The notes: generated from the letters alone by a model not told the origin. DNA of 35,419 nucleotides from JADKIH01 sp031367345 (GCA_031367345.1 JANLPR010000099.1:1-35419), one strand, 5' to 3'. Counted from the first letter of the stretch, positions 1 through 7,785 are shown. Made by a program: numbers and translations.

Positions 1-31
1 GTATGAATCGAGTAAATTTTTTCAAAAGAAA

Positions 32-57
32 GTTGGGCCTTAGTAGCAAGGCCCAAC
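32..57. terminator. Perfect 10-bp stem hairpin, possible terminator
   Basis: Two perfectly complementary 10-base arms (GTTGGGCCTT and AAGGCCCAAC) flank a 6-base loop. A T/A-rich tract lies on the left side, so it could end minus-strand transcription, and it could also end a plus-strand gene lying left of the window. The nearest minus-strand gene stops 400 bases away, which weakens assignment to that gene. Confidence 0.45.
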
Positions 58-369
58 AAACTGAATGAAAATAGTAGTAGAAAAATTTTCATAGTGGAAT
101 CAATGTACGGGTTTAAGGAATTGACGGAACCCGAAGCTACAACTTTTCTCTGCGGCTCATCATTAATTTTAATATTAACAGCTCGAATCGCAAAGAAATG
201 GGCACTTCACCTTTATAGTATCATTCTTCATAATTTTCTTACTTCTCTTTAAGAGTGTTGAGTTGGGAATCGAGAAACGTAAATTGAGATTAATAAAACT
301 AGACTCTTAGTTAGACTTTTAAGCAGTTTTCTTATTTTTTGACTTCTCATAAATAAGTATTGATAACAA

Positions 370-446
370 ATAAGTAAAAAAAATAGCCCTTGACCTTTAG
401 CCCTTGACCTTTGTTTTAACGCTTAAACCTTGACCTTTGACCTTAC
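370..446 (-). repeat. Heptamer tandem repeat block downstream of the Nudix gene
   Basis: Read on the minus strand, starting within about 15 bases of the Nudix stop, the sequence is a series of 7-base units of the type AAGGTCA, GGTCAAG and GGCTAAA. It includes two adjacent copies of a 14-base unit (on the plus strand TAGCCCTTGACCTT). It ends in a run of T on the minus strand. It resembles the heptamer arrays at 6341-6697 in period and in its position after a stop codon, but has a different unit sequence. Confidence 0.6.
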
Positions 447-458
447 TTTTTACACCCT

Positions 459-1094
459 TCAATATCCAATTTCATAAAGCACCGCTTTCAGTTCTGAAAG
501 AATCATTGCTGTTGCTCCCCAGACTGTTTGTTTTTGGATATTAAAATAGGGTGTCTGAATTTCCATACCGTTGGAAAGTTTGATCGTTTTTTCATGAACA
601 ACCGATTCGTCGAGAAAGGTTTCTAAATCTACTTCTATTATCTGCGCTACTTCTTTTTGGTCAGCAATTAAATGTGGATGATAGCTCAGCGAGCCAATAA
701 ATGGATGTACTAAAAAATTACTCGGGGGAATATAAAGTGAGCTTAGCGCTCCTAAAACTTGTACGTCATTTTTAAAAATACCGATCTCTTCTTGTGTTTC
801 ACGAAGCGCAGTGTTCTGAATTGTTTCATCAGCCTGATCAAAGCCGCCTCCAGGAAAACTAATTTGAGCTGAGTGAACACCATCGTATTCTGCTCTTAAA
901 ATTAGTGGAAATTTTATTTTGTTGTCATTTTCATAAAGCAAAATAAGAACACCTCCTTTACGAGCGTTTTCGGGAATTTTAAATCTGGCTGAATTAATTC
1001 TTCTTTCTGCATTCGCCATTTTATACTGTGCTTCCTGACCGGGCAAAGGAAGAGCCAATCGTTGACGGAGTTGTTTCGTTAGATCATTTAGCAT
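459..1094 (-). CDS. Nudix hydrolase, CoA pyrophosphatase-like
   Basis: This 211-residue protein carries a complete Nudix box at residues 84-106: G84, E90, then R98-E99 and E102-E103 with G105, matching GX5EX7REUXEEXGU. Just before it, residues 66-83 run LRAEYDGVHSAQISFPGG, close to the extra signature of CoA pyrophosphatases (NudL/PCD1 type), which cleave CoA or acyl-CoA into phosphopantetheine and 3',5'-ADP using Mg2+ or Mn2+. Length fits the family. It is cytosolic, with no signal peptide. The gene starts 7 bases after the stop of the ABC exporter gene, so the two are probably cotranscribed. The function is inferred from motifs; a broader Nudix substrate range cannot be excluded. Confidence 0.85.
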   Translation of the reverse strand: MLNDLTKQLRQRLALPLPGQEAQYKMANAERRINSARFKIPENARKGGVLILLYENDNKIKFPLILRAEYDGVHSAQISFPGGGFDQADETIQNTALRETQEEIGIFKNDVQVLGALSSLYIPPSNFLVHPFIGSLSYHPHLIADQKEVAQIIEVDLETFLDESVVHEKTIKLSNGMEIQTPYFNIQKQTVWGATAMILSELKAVLYEIGY

Positions 1095-1101
1095 CTAAAA
1101 A

Positions 1102-2913
1102 TCAATTAGGAGAAACAGGCACATTCACTAATGGCGTACCATTAGTTGTTACTACATCAATACGTTTTCTTTCACCTATTTGTTGCCTCCACATAGCATA
1201 ATAAAGTCCTTTCGTTTCTAATAGTGAGTCATGATTTCCTTCTTCAATGATCTTCCCTTTTTCAAGTACAAAAATTTTGTTGGCATGCATAATCGTACTC
1301 AACCTATGAGCAATCATAATTGTTATATGTTCCTCTTTATTCGAAAGATTTCTGATAGTACCTGTAATCTCTTCTTCAGTTATTGAGTCAAGTGCGGAGG
1401 TGGCTTCATCAAATACCAATAGTTTCGGATGACGAAGCAAAGCACGAGCAATCGACAATCGTTGTTTTTCTCCTCCTGAAACTTTTACTCCACCTTCGCC
1501 TATTAATGTATCTAGTCCTTGAGTGGCTCTGTCCAACAAACTCTGACACGAAGCTTTTCCTAAAACATCTAAACATTGTTCGTCAGTGGCATTCGGATTA
1601 ACGAACAATAAATTTTCTCTAATACTTCCACTGAACAATTGTGAATCTTGTGTTACCAATCCTATTTGCGATCGAAGTAATTCCTTTTCAATTTCGTTTC
1701 CGGGAATATTGTTGTAATAAATTGTTCCTTCTTGCGGCAAATAAAGGCCAACCAATAATTTGACTAATGTAGTTTTACCGGCCCCTGATGGACCAACAAA
1801 AGCAATGCTTTGGCCTTTGCTAACAGTGAAATTGATTTTCTCAACAGCGTAATGATTGGAGCTTTGGTGTTTGAAGGCTACATTGGAAAACCGTAATTCT
1901 GTGATGTTACCAATGTCAACCGGTTTTTCAGGATTTGGTTCAACCGGCATGCTAAGAATTTCTTCAAAGTTTTGTAATGAGGCTTGAGCTTCTCTATAAA
2001 TGGCAATTACGTTTCCGAGTTCTTGCAAAGGACCGAAAATAAAAAAGCTAAAGAACGTAAGAGTTAGAAGTTTTCCGGGAGTAATAAGGTTGTGGAATAC
2101 TAAATAGTAGAGGAGGAAAACAAATACTGTTCGTAAAAAGTTAACTGTTGTTCCTTGAATAAAACTAAGGCTTCTGATGAAGCGAACTTTTTTCAATTCA
2201 AGTTTTAAAATTTTGTGAGTCGTATTGTTGAGACGATTAATTTCTTGTCCCGCCAAGCCTAGGCTTTTCACTAACTCAATGTTTCGAAGCGATTCGGTTG
2301 TGGATCCTGCTAAACTTGTTGTTTCTTTTAAAATGTCTTTGCTTACTTTTTTAATATTTTTGCTTAATAAACTGCTAACAATTGCAAGCATAGGCACGGT
2401 TAGTAAAAAAACCGGGGCAATAAGCCAATTAACTGTGAATGCATACCAAAGCACAAATATTAATCCAACCAATGTTTGGAAAACCACACTGATAAAAGCG
2501 ATAATAAATTTCTCTGAATCGCTTCTTACTTTTTGAAGCTTGCCTAATGTTTCACCACTGCGTTGATCTTCGAATACGTGATAAGGTAATTCTAGCGAAT
2601 GTCGTATTCCATCAGTGTACATATCGGCGCCCACTCGTTGAACGACTACATTCACACAGTAATCTTGGAAATTTTTTGCAAGTCTTGAAACCATAGCAAC
2701 ACCTACAGCCGCTAAAAGATAGTAGGAAATGTCGTGCAACCATGATAGGTCTTTATTGGTTCGGTAATTTAAAATATTAACACCAAAACGATCCATCATT
2801 TTTCCGGCAATGAGTGGGTCCATTAACGAAAAACATTGGTTGACTGCTGCAAGCAAAAGAGCTAGGAGAACTAGTTTATTGTATTTTTTGAGATAGGATA
2901 AAAGTAATTTCAT
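1102..2913 (-). CDS. ABC transporter, fused membrane and ATPase domains (exporter)
   Basis: This 603-residue half-transporter of the MsbA/MDR exporter type has an N-terminal six-helix transmembrane domain (about residues 10-310) followed by an ATPase domain. Visible motifs are Walker A (GPSGAGKTT), the Q-loop region (LVTQDSQLFSGSI), the ABC signature (VSGGEKQR), Walker B (LLVFDEATSALD) and the H-loop (IMIAHRLST). It should act as a homodimer in the inner membrane, exporting a lipid, peptide or drug-like substrate that the sequence does not reveal. About 25 extra residues follow the ATPase core. A TATCTTTG box lies 8 bases before the start codon. The Nudix gene follows 7 bases downstream, giving a two-gene unit. 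Confidence 0.93.
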   Translation of the reverse strand: MKLLLSYLKKYNKLVLLALLLAAVNQCFSLMDPLIAGKMMDRFGVNILNYRTNKDLSWLHDISYYLLAAVGVAMVSRLAKNFQDYCVNVVVQRVGADMYTDGIRHSLELPYHVFEDQRSGETLGKLQKVRSDSEKFIIAFISVVFQTLVGLIFVLWYAFTVNWLIAPVFLLTVPMLAIVSSLLSKNIKKVSKDILKETTSLAGSTTESLRNIELVKSLGLAGQEINRLNNTTHKILKLELKKVRFIRSLSFIQGTTVNFLRTVFVFLLYYLVFHNLITPGKLLTLTFFSFFIFGPLQELGNVIAIYREAQASLQNFEEILSMPVEPNPEKPVDIGNITELRFSNVAFKHQSSNHYAVEKINFTVSKGQSIAFVGPSGAGKTTLVKLLVGLYLPQEGTIYYNNIPGNEIEKELLRSQIGLVTQDSQLFSGSIRENLLFVNPNATDEQCLDVLGKASCQSLLDRATQGLDTLIGEGGVKVSGGEKQRLSIARALLRHPKLLVFDEATSALDSITEEEITGTIRNLSNKEEHITIMIAHRLSTIMHANKIFVLEKGKIIEEGNHDSLLETKGLYYAMWRQQIGERKRIDVVTTNGTPLVNVPVSPN

Positions 2914-2921
2914 AATGACTG

Positions 2922-2929
2922 CAAAGATA
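2922..2929 (-). promoter_or_regulatory. Bacteroidota-type -7 box upstream of the ABC exporter
   Basis: On the minus strand this reads TATCTTTG, matching the TAnnTTTG -7 element used by the primary sigma factor of Bacteroidota. It ends 8 bases before the start codon, so transcription would start at or close to the ATG. The partner TTTG at -33 is poor. The same octamer precedes the UbiD-family gene. Confidence 0.45.
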
Positions 2930-3123
2930 TTATTTTGACTGATGAACTGTATGCTTTATGTCGGATAAAACTGAATTTGAAATGAAATAAATGCGCCATT
3001 TTATTAGGATTTCAATTTTATACAAGAGTTGAAGATGCATTTTAAACAAATAGGGTAACTTTTGTAGTATTGAAAAGGATTATTTTACGGAAAATAATTA
3101 GAAATATTTTTATTTAAAAAAGC

Positions 3124-3798
3124 TTAGCGAATTCCACTTAGTCCTCCATCCATTTTAAAAATTTGCCCGGTTACGAACTGTGATTTTTCACTCAACAACC
3201 AGGTAGTTAAAGAGGCTACATCATCCGGCTTACCAATTTTTTTTAATGGGTGTCGTTCTGAAACGGCATTTTGTTTTGTTTGATTATCGGTAAATCGAGA
3301 AGAGAGTGGGCTTAATGTTAATGATGGGGCAATACAATTGAAACGAATTATTGGAGCGTATTCTGCTGCCAAATTAAGAGTTAGAGCTTCTACAGCACCT
3401 TTAGCCGAACCGATTGAAGCATGAAAAGCCATACCGGTTTGCGCTGCCACTGTGCTAAATAAAACGACAGAAGCAAGTTGTGAATTAAGCAGGAGTGTTT
3501 GATATTTTTGAATTACCCTAACAGCACCTAAAAAATTGATCTCCCAATCATGACGAAAATCTATTTCTTTTAAAAGACGGAGTGGTTTCAGATTTATTGT
3601 ACCGGGCAAATAAACGATTCCATCTAGAGGGGATGTAATTTCCGGAAGCTCTTCGTTGATAACATTACAACTAAATTTTTCGTTTGCTTCGGTATTTCCT
3701 GAGCGATTAATAGAAATAGTATGATGTTTTTCTTTGTTGAGTTGTGCAATTGTTGCAGCTCCAATTCCAGTACTTCCGCCTATGATCATTATGTTCAT
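3124..3798 (-). CDS. SDR-family oxidoreductase lacking the usual catalytic Tyr
   Basis: This 224-residue Rossmann-fold protein starts at the ATG at 3798; the frame extends to a TTG at 3867, but that would add a hydrophobic leader before the nucleotide-binding strand. The NAD(P)-binding motif GGSTGIG is at residues 7-13, and the C-terminus has the SDR-typical GQIFKMDGG. Ser115 is in place and Lys133 follows the segment HASIGSAK, but the position of the catalytic Tyr in YxxxK is Ile129. SDR subgroups with this substitution exist, so this is probably a real lineage feature, but classical carbonyl reduction is doubtful. Its substrate is unknown. It lies 107 bases downstream of the VOC gene on the same strand. 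Confidence 0.85.
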   Translation of the reverse strand: MNIMIIGGSTGIGAATIAQLNKEKHHTISINRSGNTEANEKFSCNVINEELPEITSPLDGIVYLPGTINLKPLRLLKEIDFRHDWEINFLGAVRVIQKYQTLLLNSQLASVVLFSTVAAQTGMAFHASIGSAKGAVEALTLNLAAEYAPIIRFNCIAPSLTLSPLSSRFTDNQTKQNAVSERHPLKKIGKPDDVASLTTWLLSEKSQFVTGQIFKMDGGLSGIR

Positions 3799-3905
3799 GG
3801 CGGAATAACAATTGAAACTAAGAATAGTTAAGATTAATTGTATAGATATTTCGTTGAAAAAAATCAAACGAGAAGTAAAAATTTCGTGAAGAAATTGGTT
3901 CTTTA

Positions 3906-4289
3906 TTAAATTTCGTAAAACTCAATCGGTAATTTGTCAGGGTCTTCTATGAAGGTAAATTTCTTTCCTGTCAATTCGTCAATTCGAATAGGTTCAACTA
4001 CAACTCCTTTTTTCCTTAACCGGGCTATAAATGGGTCAAAATCATCGATGGCAAAAGCAAGATGTCTTAATCCAGTAGCTTCCGGATAACTAGAGCGAGC
4101 GGGGGAGTTTGGAAATGAAAAGAGTTCAATTTGGTACTGCCCATTTAATGCAAGATCTAACTTGTATGAATTTCTTTCTATACGGAAAGTCTCGGCAACA
4201 ATCTCTAAACCTAAAACTTCTGTGTAGAATTTTTTTGAAGCTTGATAGTTCGAGGCTATAATTGCAATATGATGAATTCTTTTGATCAC
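3906..4289 (-). CDS. VOC-family glyoxalase-like protein (YaeR/GloA2 type)
   Basis: This 127-residue single-domain protein of the vicinal-oxygen-chelate superfamily is close in pattern to the YaeR/SMU1112c group. Likely metal ligands are H7, E55 (IELFSF), H76 (LRHLAFA) and E123 (IEFYEI), placed as in glyoxalase I-type enzymes. These proteins bind a divalent metal and usually act as dimers; the substrate of this subgroup is not firmly known. The start codon appears to be GTG at 4287-4289, because the VOC beta-strand begins at residue 3 and no ATG lies close upstream in frame. It lies 34 bases after the stop of the 4324-5022 gene. Confidence 0.85.
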   Translation of the reverse strand: MIKRIHHIAIIASNYQASKKFYTEVLGLEIVAETFRIERNSYKLDLALNGQYQIELFSFPNSPARSSYPEATGLRHLAFAIDDFDPFIARLRKKGVVVEPIRIDELTGKKFTFIEDPDKLPIEFYEI

Positions 4290-4323
4290 TTTTAAGAATA
4301 AAATGAATAGATGTCTGATTGTT

Positions 4324-5022
4324 TTACTTGGAATAAATATAGCTTAATAAATACGAACAAACATTACTTAAATTATTTTCCACGCTAATTTTTATTAACC
4401 TATCATCCTTGTCATATTCGAATGTTTGTGTTTCATAAAGGACCTGATTTCTATTCATTTCTTCTCTTCTATACGATTCCATTTTTATTTTTTTTGAACC
4501 GTCGTAAGTAGTTTTAATAATGGTACATTCTGCCGAAGAGCTACAAGTTTTATTTTCAATCTCGTTGTTATTTGCATCTAAAGTTAAAGTTTGGATAATG
4601 GTTGAGCCTTTATATTGCTGAAGATCCCAAGTAATAATATCTTGATTTTTTATAGATGAATGCCGACGATGAAAAATGGTGTGGATGGTAGAATCTGAAT
4701 TAAAGAGAGTGTCTAAGGTGTATTCATTTTTTTCATTGTAATATATTCTATTGAAGCGAGCAACCTTACCTGTTGAGTCTCGATGGATTTTGCTGATTAA
4801 ATTTCCAATAGCGTCATAATTATACATTGTTATCTTTTTGTTTGCTCTAGCAGTACGAATCAATTTCCCTGTTTGATCATATTCTTCTGCTGCTAGGAGT
4901 TGTTTATTGCTACCGTCACAATTTGATTTGTATTCTTTTCTTTGCAGAAAATTATTCTGTGCAAAAAGTGTAGATGCAAGCATCAGTATTAGTAAAGTAA
5001 TATTAACTCTTTTTGTTTTCAT
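4324..5022 (-). CDS. Exported hypothetical protein with YD/RHS-like strands
   Basis: This 232-residue protein has a clear Sec signal peptide (KTKRVNITLLILMLASTLFAQ, cleavage likely after FAQ). The mature part has repeated short segments such as EYDQTGKLIRT, NYDAIGNLISK and EYDKDDRLIKI, typical of the YD/RHS-type beta repeats found in many Bacteroidota periplasmic or surface proteins. There is no toxin domain or RHS core, so it is not a polymorphic toxin. Its start overlaps the stop of the upstream gene by 4 bases (ATGA), so the two are translationally coupled. The function is unknown. Confidence 0.7.
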   Translation of the reverse strand: MKTKRVNITLLILMLASTLFAQNNFLQRKEYKSNCDGSNKQLLAAEEYDQTGKLIRTARANKKITMYNYDAIGNLISKIHRDSTGKVARFNRIYYNEKNEYTLDTLFNSDSTIHTIFHRRHSSIKNQDIITWDLQQYKGSTIIQTLTLDANNNEIENKTCSSSAECTIIKTTYDGSKKIKMESYRREEMNRNQVLYETQTFEYDKDDRLIKISVENNLSNVCSYLLSYIYSK

Positions 5023-5579
5023 TCTTTGTCTATGTCAAATTGATCGAAATTGATTGAGCCAAGTTCTTTACCTGTTTTGGTAATTACATCCTTTGTAGCT
5101 TCTATATTGTCTTTTGCGAAAGAAATAGTTACGTCTTTTGTAAGTATGAAATTCCCGGAAGTGTTAAGAGCAAATGCTATTGATCTGGACCACCTCCAGG
5201 CAGACCCTCCATTTTGTTCAATAGTAAATTCAAAATTCTCTATTGTACATTTTTGATAAGGTTCTTCAATTTGATCGCCGCATGCATGGCAATAAATTAT
5301 GTTAGCGTTGCTGCCTGCCAACTGATATGTGTTATCTGTAAGTCCAAGTAAAACGACAAGTATTCGTTTGATAGCGTAATCGCTGGTTTTAGAAAGATCA
5401 ACTTCATTCGTTCGTTTCAAGACCAAGATTAAGTCAGGGATATCGTCACGATTCAGTTTTCCGGAAACAGTATCCAAAATGGAATATCCTTCTGGGATAA
5501 AAGTTTTTAATTCGTTCGCCTTTGAAGTGGAAGAAAGGAAAATTAAAAGAAGGAGGAAGGCACTTCTAAGTGTTATCAT
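5019..5579 (-). CDS. Exported hypothetical protein, FG-GAP-like N-terminus
   Basis: This 186-residue protein starts from the ATG at 5579. That start gives a normal signal peptide (MITLRSAFLLLLIFLSSTS, then KANE), whereas the longer frame to 5666 would place a second hydrophobic stretch in front. The mature N-terminus has YSILDTVSGKLNRDDIPDLILVLKR, which contains the 'G.lN.D..pD' pattern of FG-GAP/VCBS-like calcium-loop repeats. A CHACG motif is near the middle. It is translationally coupled to the next gene (4324-5022) by a 4-base overlap. The role is unknown; the pair probably works together in the envelope. Confidence 0.65.
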   Translation of the reverse strand: MITLRSAFLLLLIFLSSTSKANELKTFIPEGYSILDTVSGKLNRDDIPDLILVLKRTNEVDLSKTSDYAIKRILVVLLGLTDNTYQLAGSNANIIYCHACGDQIEEPYQKCTIENFEFTIEQNGGSAWRWSRSIAFALNTSGNFILTKDVTISFAKDNIEATKDVITKTGKELGSINFDQFDIDKE

Positions 5580-5756
5580 AATTACAAAGGCAAGGTAAAT
5601 AAAATATATAAATGCGAAGTAATAAAAATAATAAGATTTGTTACTCGTTAAAGAATTTGAGAGCAAGGTGATTGAGTCAAGCGTGATTCATTAAGTACCC
5701 AATTGAAGAAATTTGGAACATTGCTATTGTTGAAAAGTATCTTGATTGAGAAGTTT

Positions 5757-5782
5757 AAAGTGATGTACACTTTATATTTTTG
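5757..5782 (+). promoter_or_regulatory. Putative promoter with inverted repeat upstream of the 5801 gene
   Basis: A TATTTTTG box (5775-5782) matches the Bacteroidota TAnnTTTG -7 element and lies 18 bases before the ATG. Directly upstream, AAAGTG and CACTTT form a 6-base inverted repeat with a 5-base spacer (5757-5773), in the usual position of an operator. No protein binding can be assigned. Confidence 0.4.
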
Positions 5783-5800
5783 TCTTAAATAATAAATAAA

Positions 5801-6340
5801 ATGAAAAAGTTCCTTTTAAGTCTTATTCTATTTTCTGTTGTCCAAGTAAAGGGCCAGCAAATTGTTGCTATGAAATCGGGCGAAAAAATGAATGGCAATG
5901 TGAAAACATTGAAAGATGGCGTGGTCGATTTTTTATATAAGGGGAATATGATGAAAATAAAAACCACAGATATTTACTCAATAACTTTTGGTGAAGTAGG
6001 TGAGTCCGGTGGAGGTGAGTCAACAGCTGCAGCCCCTAAAGAAATAGGCGAAAAGCAAATTACTTCGGGATCGTACATGATCAGATACAAAGTGGCAGAT
6101 CGAATTATTGCAAAGTCACCTAGAGTCGATAATTTGACGCAAGAAAAAGGAACAGTGGTTGTAGATATTACGATTGATAAATATGGTCATGTAATGAAAG
6201 CTATTCCCGGCGCACCAGGAACTACTACGAGCAGTGAATATTTAAAAACGAAAGCGAAACAAGCAGCAGAAAGTGCACTTTTCAATAATGTTCCCACCGC
6301 ACCGCTCGAACAAAAAGGATACATGGTAATTGTTTTTTGA
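5801..6340 (+). CDS. Exported protein with TonB C-terminal-like domain
   Basis: This 179-residue protein has a signal peptide (MKKFLLSLILFSVVQVKGQ). The first mature segment (about 20-70) has the pattern of a small beta domain often found at the N-terminus of Bacteroidota outer-membrane proteins (IVAMKSGEKMNGNVKTLKDG). A low-complexity linker (GESGGGESTAAAPKE) follows, and residues 110-179 (VVVDITIDKYGHVMKA ... KGYMVIVF) resemble the TonB C-terminal fold that contacts outer-membrane partners. It lacks the TonB N-terminal membrane anchor, so it is not a classical TonB. The gene converges on the DUF922 gene, and a heptamer repeat array begins at the first base after its TGA stop. Confidence 0.6.
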   Translation: MKKFLLSLILFSVVQVKGQQIVAMKSGEKMNGNVKTLKDGVVDFLYKGNMMKIKTTDIYSITFGEVGESGGGESTAAAPKEIGEKQITSGSYMIRYKVADRIIAKSPRVDNLTQEKGTVVVDITIDKYGHVMKAIPGAPGTTTSSEYLKTKAKQAAESALFNNVPTAPLEQKGYMVIVF

Positions 6341-6543
6341 GTGAGTAGTGAGTAGTGATTGGTAATTTGTGAGTTGTAATTTGATAGTCGTAATTTGATA
6401 GTCGTAATTTGTGAATTGTAATTTGTGAGTCGTAATTTGTGAGTCGTAATTTGTGAGTCGTAATTTGTGAATTGTAATTTGTGAATTGTAATTTGTGAGT
6501 TGTAATTTGTGAGTTGTAATTTGTGAGTTGTAATTTGACACAA
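6341..6543 (+). repeat. 14-bp tandem repeat array built of heptamers
   Basis: Starting at the base after the stop codon, the sequence runs in strict 7-base register: GTGAGTA twice, GTGATTG, then 12 complete 14-base units (6362-6529) of GTAATTTGTGAGTT and close variants, plus a partial 13th. Each 14-mer is two related heptamers (GTAATTT and GTGAGTT/C). Four unit variants occur in runs, in the order A BB C DDD CC AAA. Open frames on the opposite strand through the array are by-products of a repeat that avoids stops and are not genes. There are no spacers, so it is not CRISPR. Confidence 0.9.
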
Positions 6544-6598
6544 TTAATTGAGCAGACCCGACCCGAGTATATACACGACCCTTTAACTCTTTGACTAT

Positions 6599-6697
6599 TC
6601 TAACCTCAACTCTTCAATTTCAACTCTCAACTCTCAACTCTCAACTCTCGATTCTCAACTCTCAACTCTCGATTCTCGATTCTCAACCCAACTCTCC
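6599..6697 (-). repeat. Heptamer tandem repeat array downstream of the DUF922 gene
   Basis: On the minus strand, one base after the TAA stop of the DUF922 gene, about 14 heptamers follow: mainly GAGTTGA and GAATCGA with a few variants. The consensus RARTYGA matches the rotated unit of the neighbouring 6341 array (GAGTYGT) but lies on the opposite strand, so each convergent gene has the same type of array at its 3' end. About 60 bases of non-repeat sequence separate the arrays. I see no other element in the 357-base interval between the two genes. Confidence 0.85.
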
Positions 6698-7744
6698 TTA
6701 CTTCTTCAGAGCCTCATCAACCTCTCTCATCCATCTGTTCTGCTCTGAGTTAATGACTCCATGTTCTGTATGATTGTCGTAGTCATCTTGTGCTTGTTTG
6801 TATTCGGCCCAGACTTCATCAAACACGGCACGTACTTGTTTTTCATTTTTTATTGGCTCAAGATCTAATAGTTTTAATTTGCTTTTCAATAAACGAATGT
6901 ATTGTTCGCAAATATTAAAATGATATTGTTCATGTAGTAGCAAACTGTCGCGTTTCAGATCCGGTTTGACCCAAGATGATTTTGCAAAACAAGCGTTCGC
7001 CTGAATATTGAGATACATCACATTGTCTTTTACTTCTTGTGAGGAGTAGAACAAAAAACTACAATTACTCTCTGCTGCAAAATCAGAGTTTTTTGGTTTC
7101 CCTTGAAAATCGGACCATTGTAACTGATAATTGTCTGACCATAAAAGTGTATCTCCTTCGTCTTTCTTGAAGTGAGTGTTTTCGGAAAATACGATTTCCG
7201 CCCTCTTTACCATTGGAGGAATGTTCATGTTTTTTTGAATCCAATCATTAAAATTAGTCACAGCCAGTTTAATTGTAGCTTTAATATTTTTCTCATGACC
7301 TAATTTCGAATTGCCAGTCATTGTTACTTCAGGAATTCCGCTTAAGCTAAAGAGTGGATAGCTTTCACCACTTATCTCTCTTTTAAATTCGACCGAAAAT
7401 TGAAGTGTTGCTTTATGTCGAGCGAGTGTCCCGGTTTCATTCAGCCTAAATTTTTTGACAACAAGTATTACCGGTATGGAGTTAGTGTCGGATTGAACAC
7501 CACTGTTGATCAGGTTTAGAAGATCTGAAGATAAACTTACCTTAAAAGTAGCAGGAACGATTTTGCCATCAACCATTACTTTGCCTAAGTCTTGCTGTGG
7601 GCGCTCATCTCTTATTTCACTAATATAGTAATCTTTCAAGTTTAAATGCCAGTCTTCAGCCGGCAGATCGAGCGTATATGGTGATGCAGACGAACTTGCA
7701 AAAGACAAGTAAAGCAAAATAAAGAGTAGCAGTATTTTTTTCAT
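6698..7744 (-). CDS. Secreted DUF922-like putative zinc protease
   Basis: This 348-residue exported protein starts at the ATG at 7744, which gives a strong signal peptide (MKKILLLFILLYLSFASSS). The C-terminal part has the pattern LQWSDFQGKP (about 208-217) followed by HEQYHFNI (271-278), an HExxH zinc-binding motif. Together these are the hallmark of the DUF922 family of predicted secreted Zn-dependent proteases, common in Bacteroidota. The N-terminal 170 residues form an unassigned domain (YYISEIRDERPQ ... FSVEFKRE). Proteolysis is predicted from the motif only. It converges with the 5801-6340 gene and is divergent from rmuC, 88 bases away. Confidence 0.7.
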   Translation of the reverse strand: MKKILLLFILLYLSFASSSASPYTLDLPAEDWHLNLKDYYISEIRDERPQQDLGKVMVDGKIVPATFKVSLSSDLLNLINSGVQSDTNSIPVILVVKKFRLNETGTLARHKATLQFSVEFKREISGESYPLFSLSGIPEVTMTGNSKLGHEKNIKATIKLAVTNFNDWIQKNMNIPPMVKRAEIVFSENTHFKKDEGDTLLWSDNYQLQWSDFQGKPKNSDFAAESNCSFLFYSSQEVKDNVMYLNIQANACFAKSSWVKPDLKRDSLLLHEQYHFNICEQYIRLLKSKLKLLDLEPIKNEKQVRAVFDEVWAEYKQAQDDYDNHTEHGVINSEQNRWMREVDEALKK

Positions 7745-7777
7745 ATTTCGGTGTAAAACTAACGATAAAAGAAGGAA

Positions 7778-7785
7778 TAAATTTG
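7778..7785 (+). promoter_or_regulatory. Possible -7 box upstream of rmuC
   Basis: TAAATTTG fits TAnnTTTG and lies 47 bases before the rmuC ATG in the divergent spacer with the DUF922 gene. It overlaps a GTAAATTTAC palindrome. No good -33 element is seen. Confidence 0.3.

Larger units (their letters stand above)
1..458. other. Non-coding left end of window
   Basis: No convincing gene is visible. A short open frame on the plus strand (103-252, 49 codons) has no recognisable features. The stretch holds a perfect hairpin (32-57), a degenerate heptamer-like run around 259-314, and a heptamer repeat block (about 370-446) just downstream of the Nudix gene on its sense strand. The rest is AT-rich spacer. 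Confidence 0.6.

Noticed and set aside
103..252. Short plus-strand frame of 49 codons
   Set aside because: No recognisable features, no clear promoter, and AT-rich composition makes such frames common by chance.
4324..5022. RHS-type polymorphic toxin
   Set aside because: Only a few YD-like strands; no RHS core, toxin domain or immunity gene.
5801..6340. Classical TonB
   Set aside because: Only the C-terminal domain resembles TonB; there is a cleavable signal peptide instead of a membrane anchor, and no proline-rich spacer.
6187..6543. Minus-strand open frames encoding repeated Asn/Tyr/Ser/Gln/Ile/Thr-rich peptides
   Set aside because: They are translations of the 14-bp repeat, open in two frames at once, and overlap a better-supported gene; no start, signal or family features.
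6341..6697. CRISPR array
   Set aside because: Units are 7/14 bases, contiguous without spacers, and no cas genes are present.
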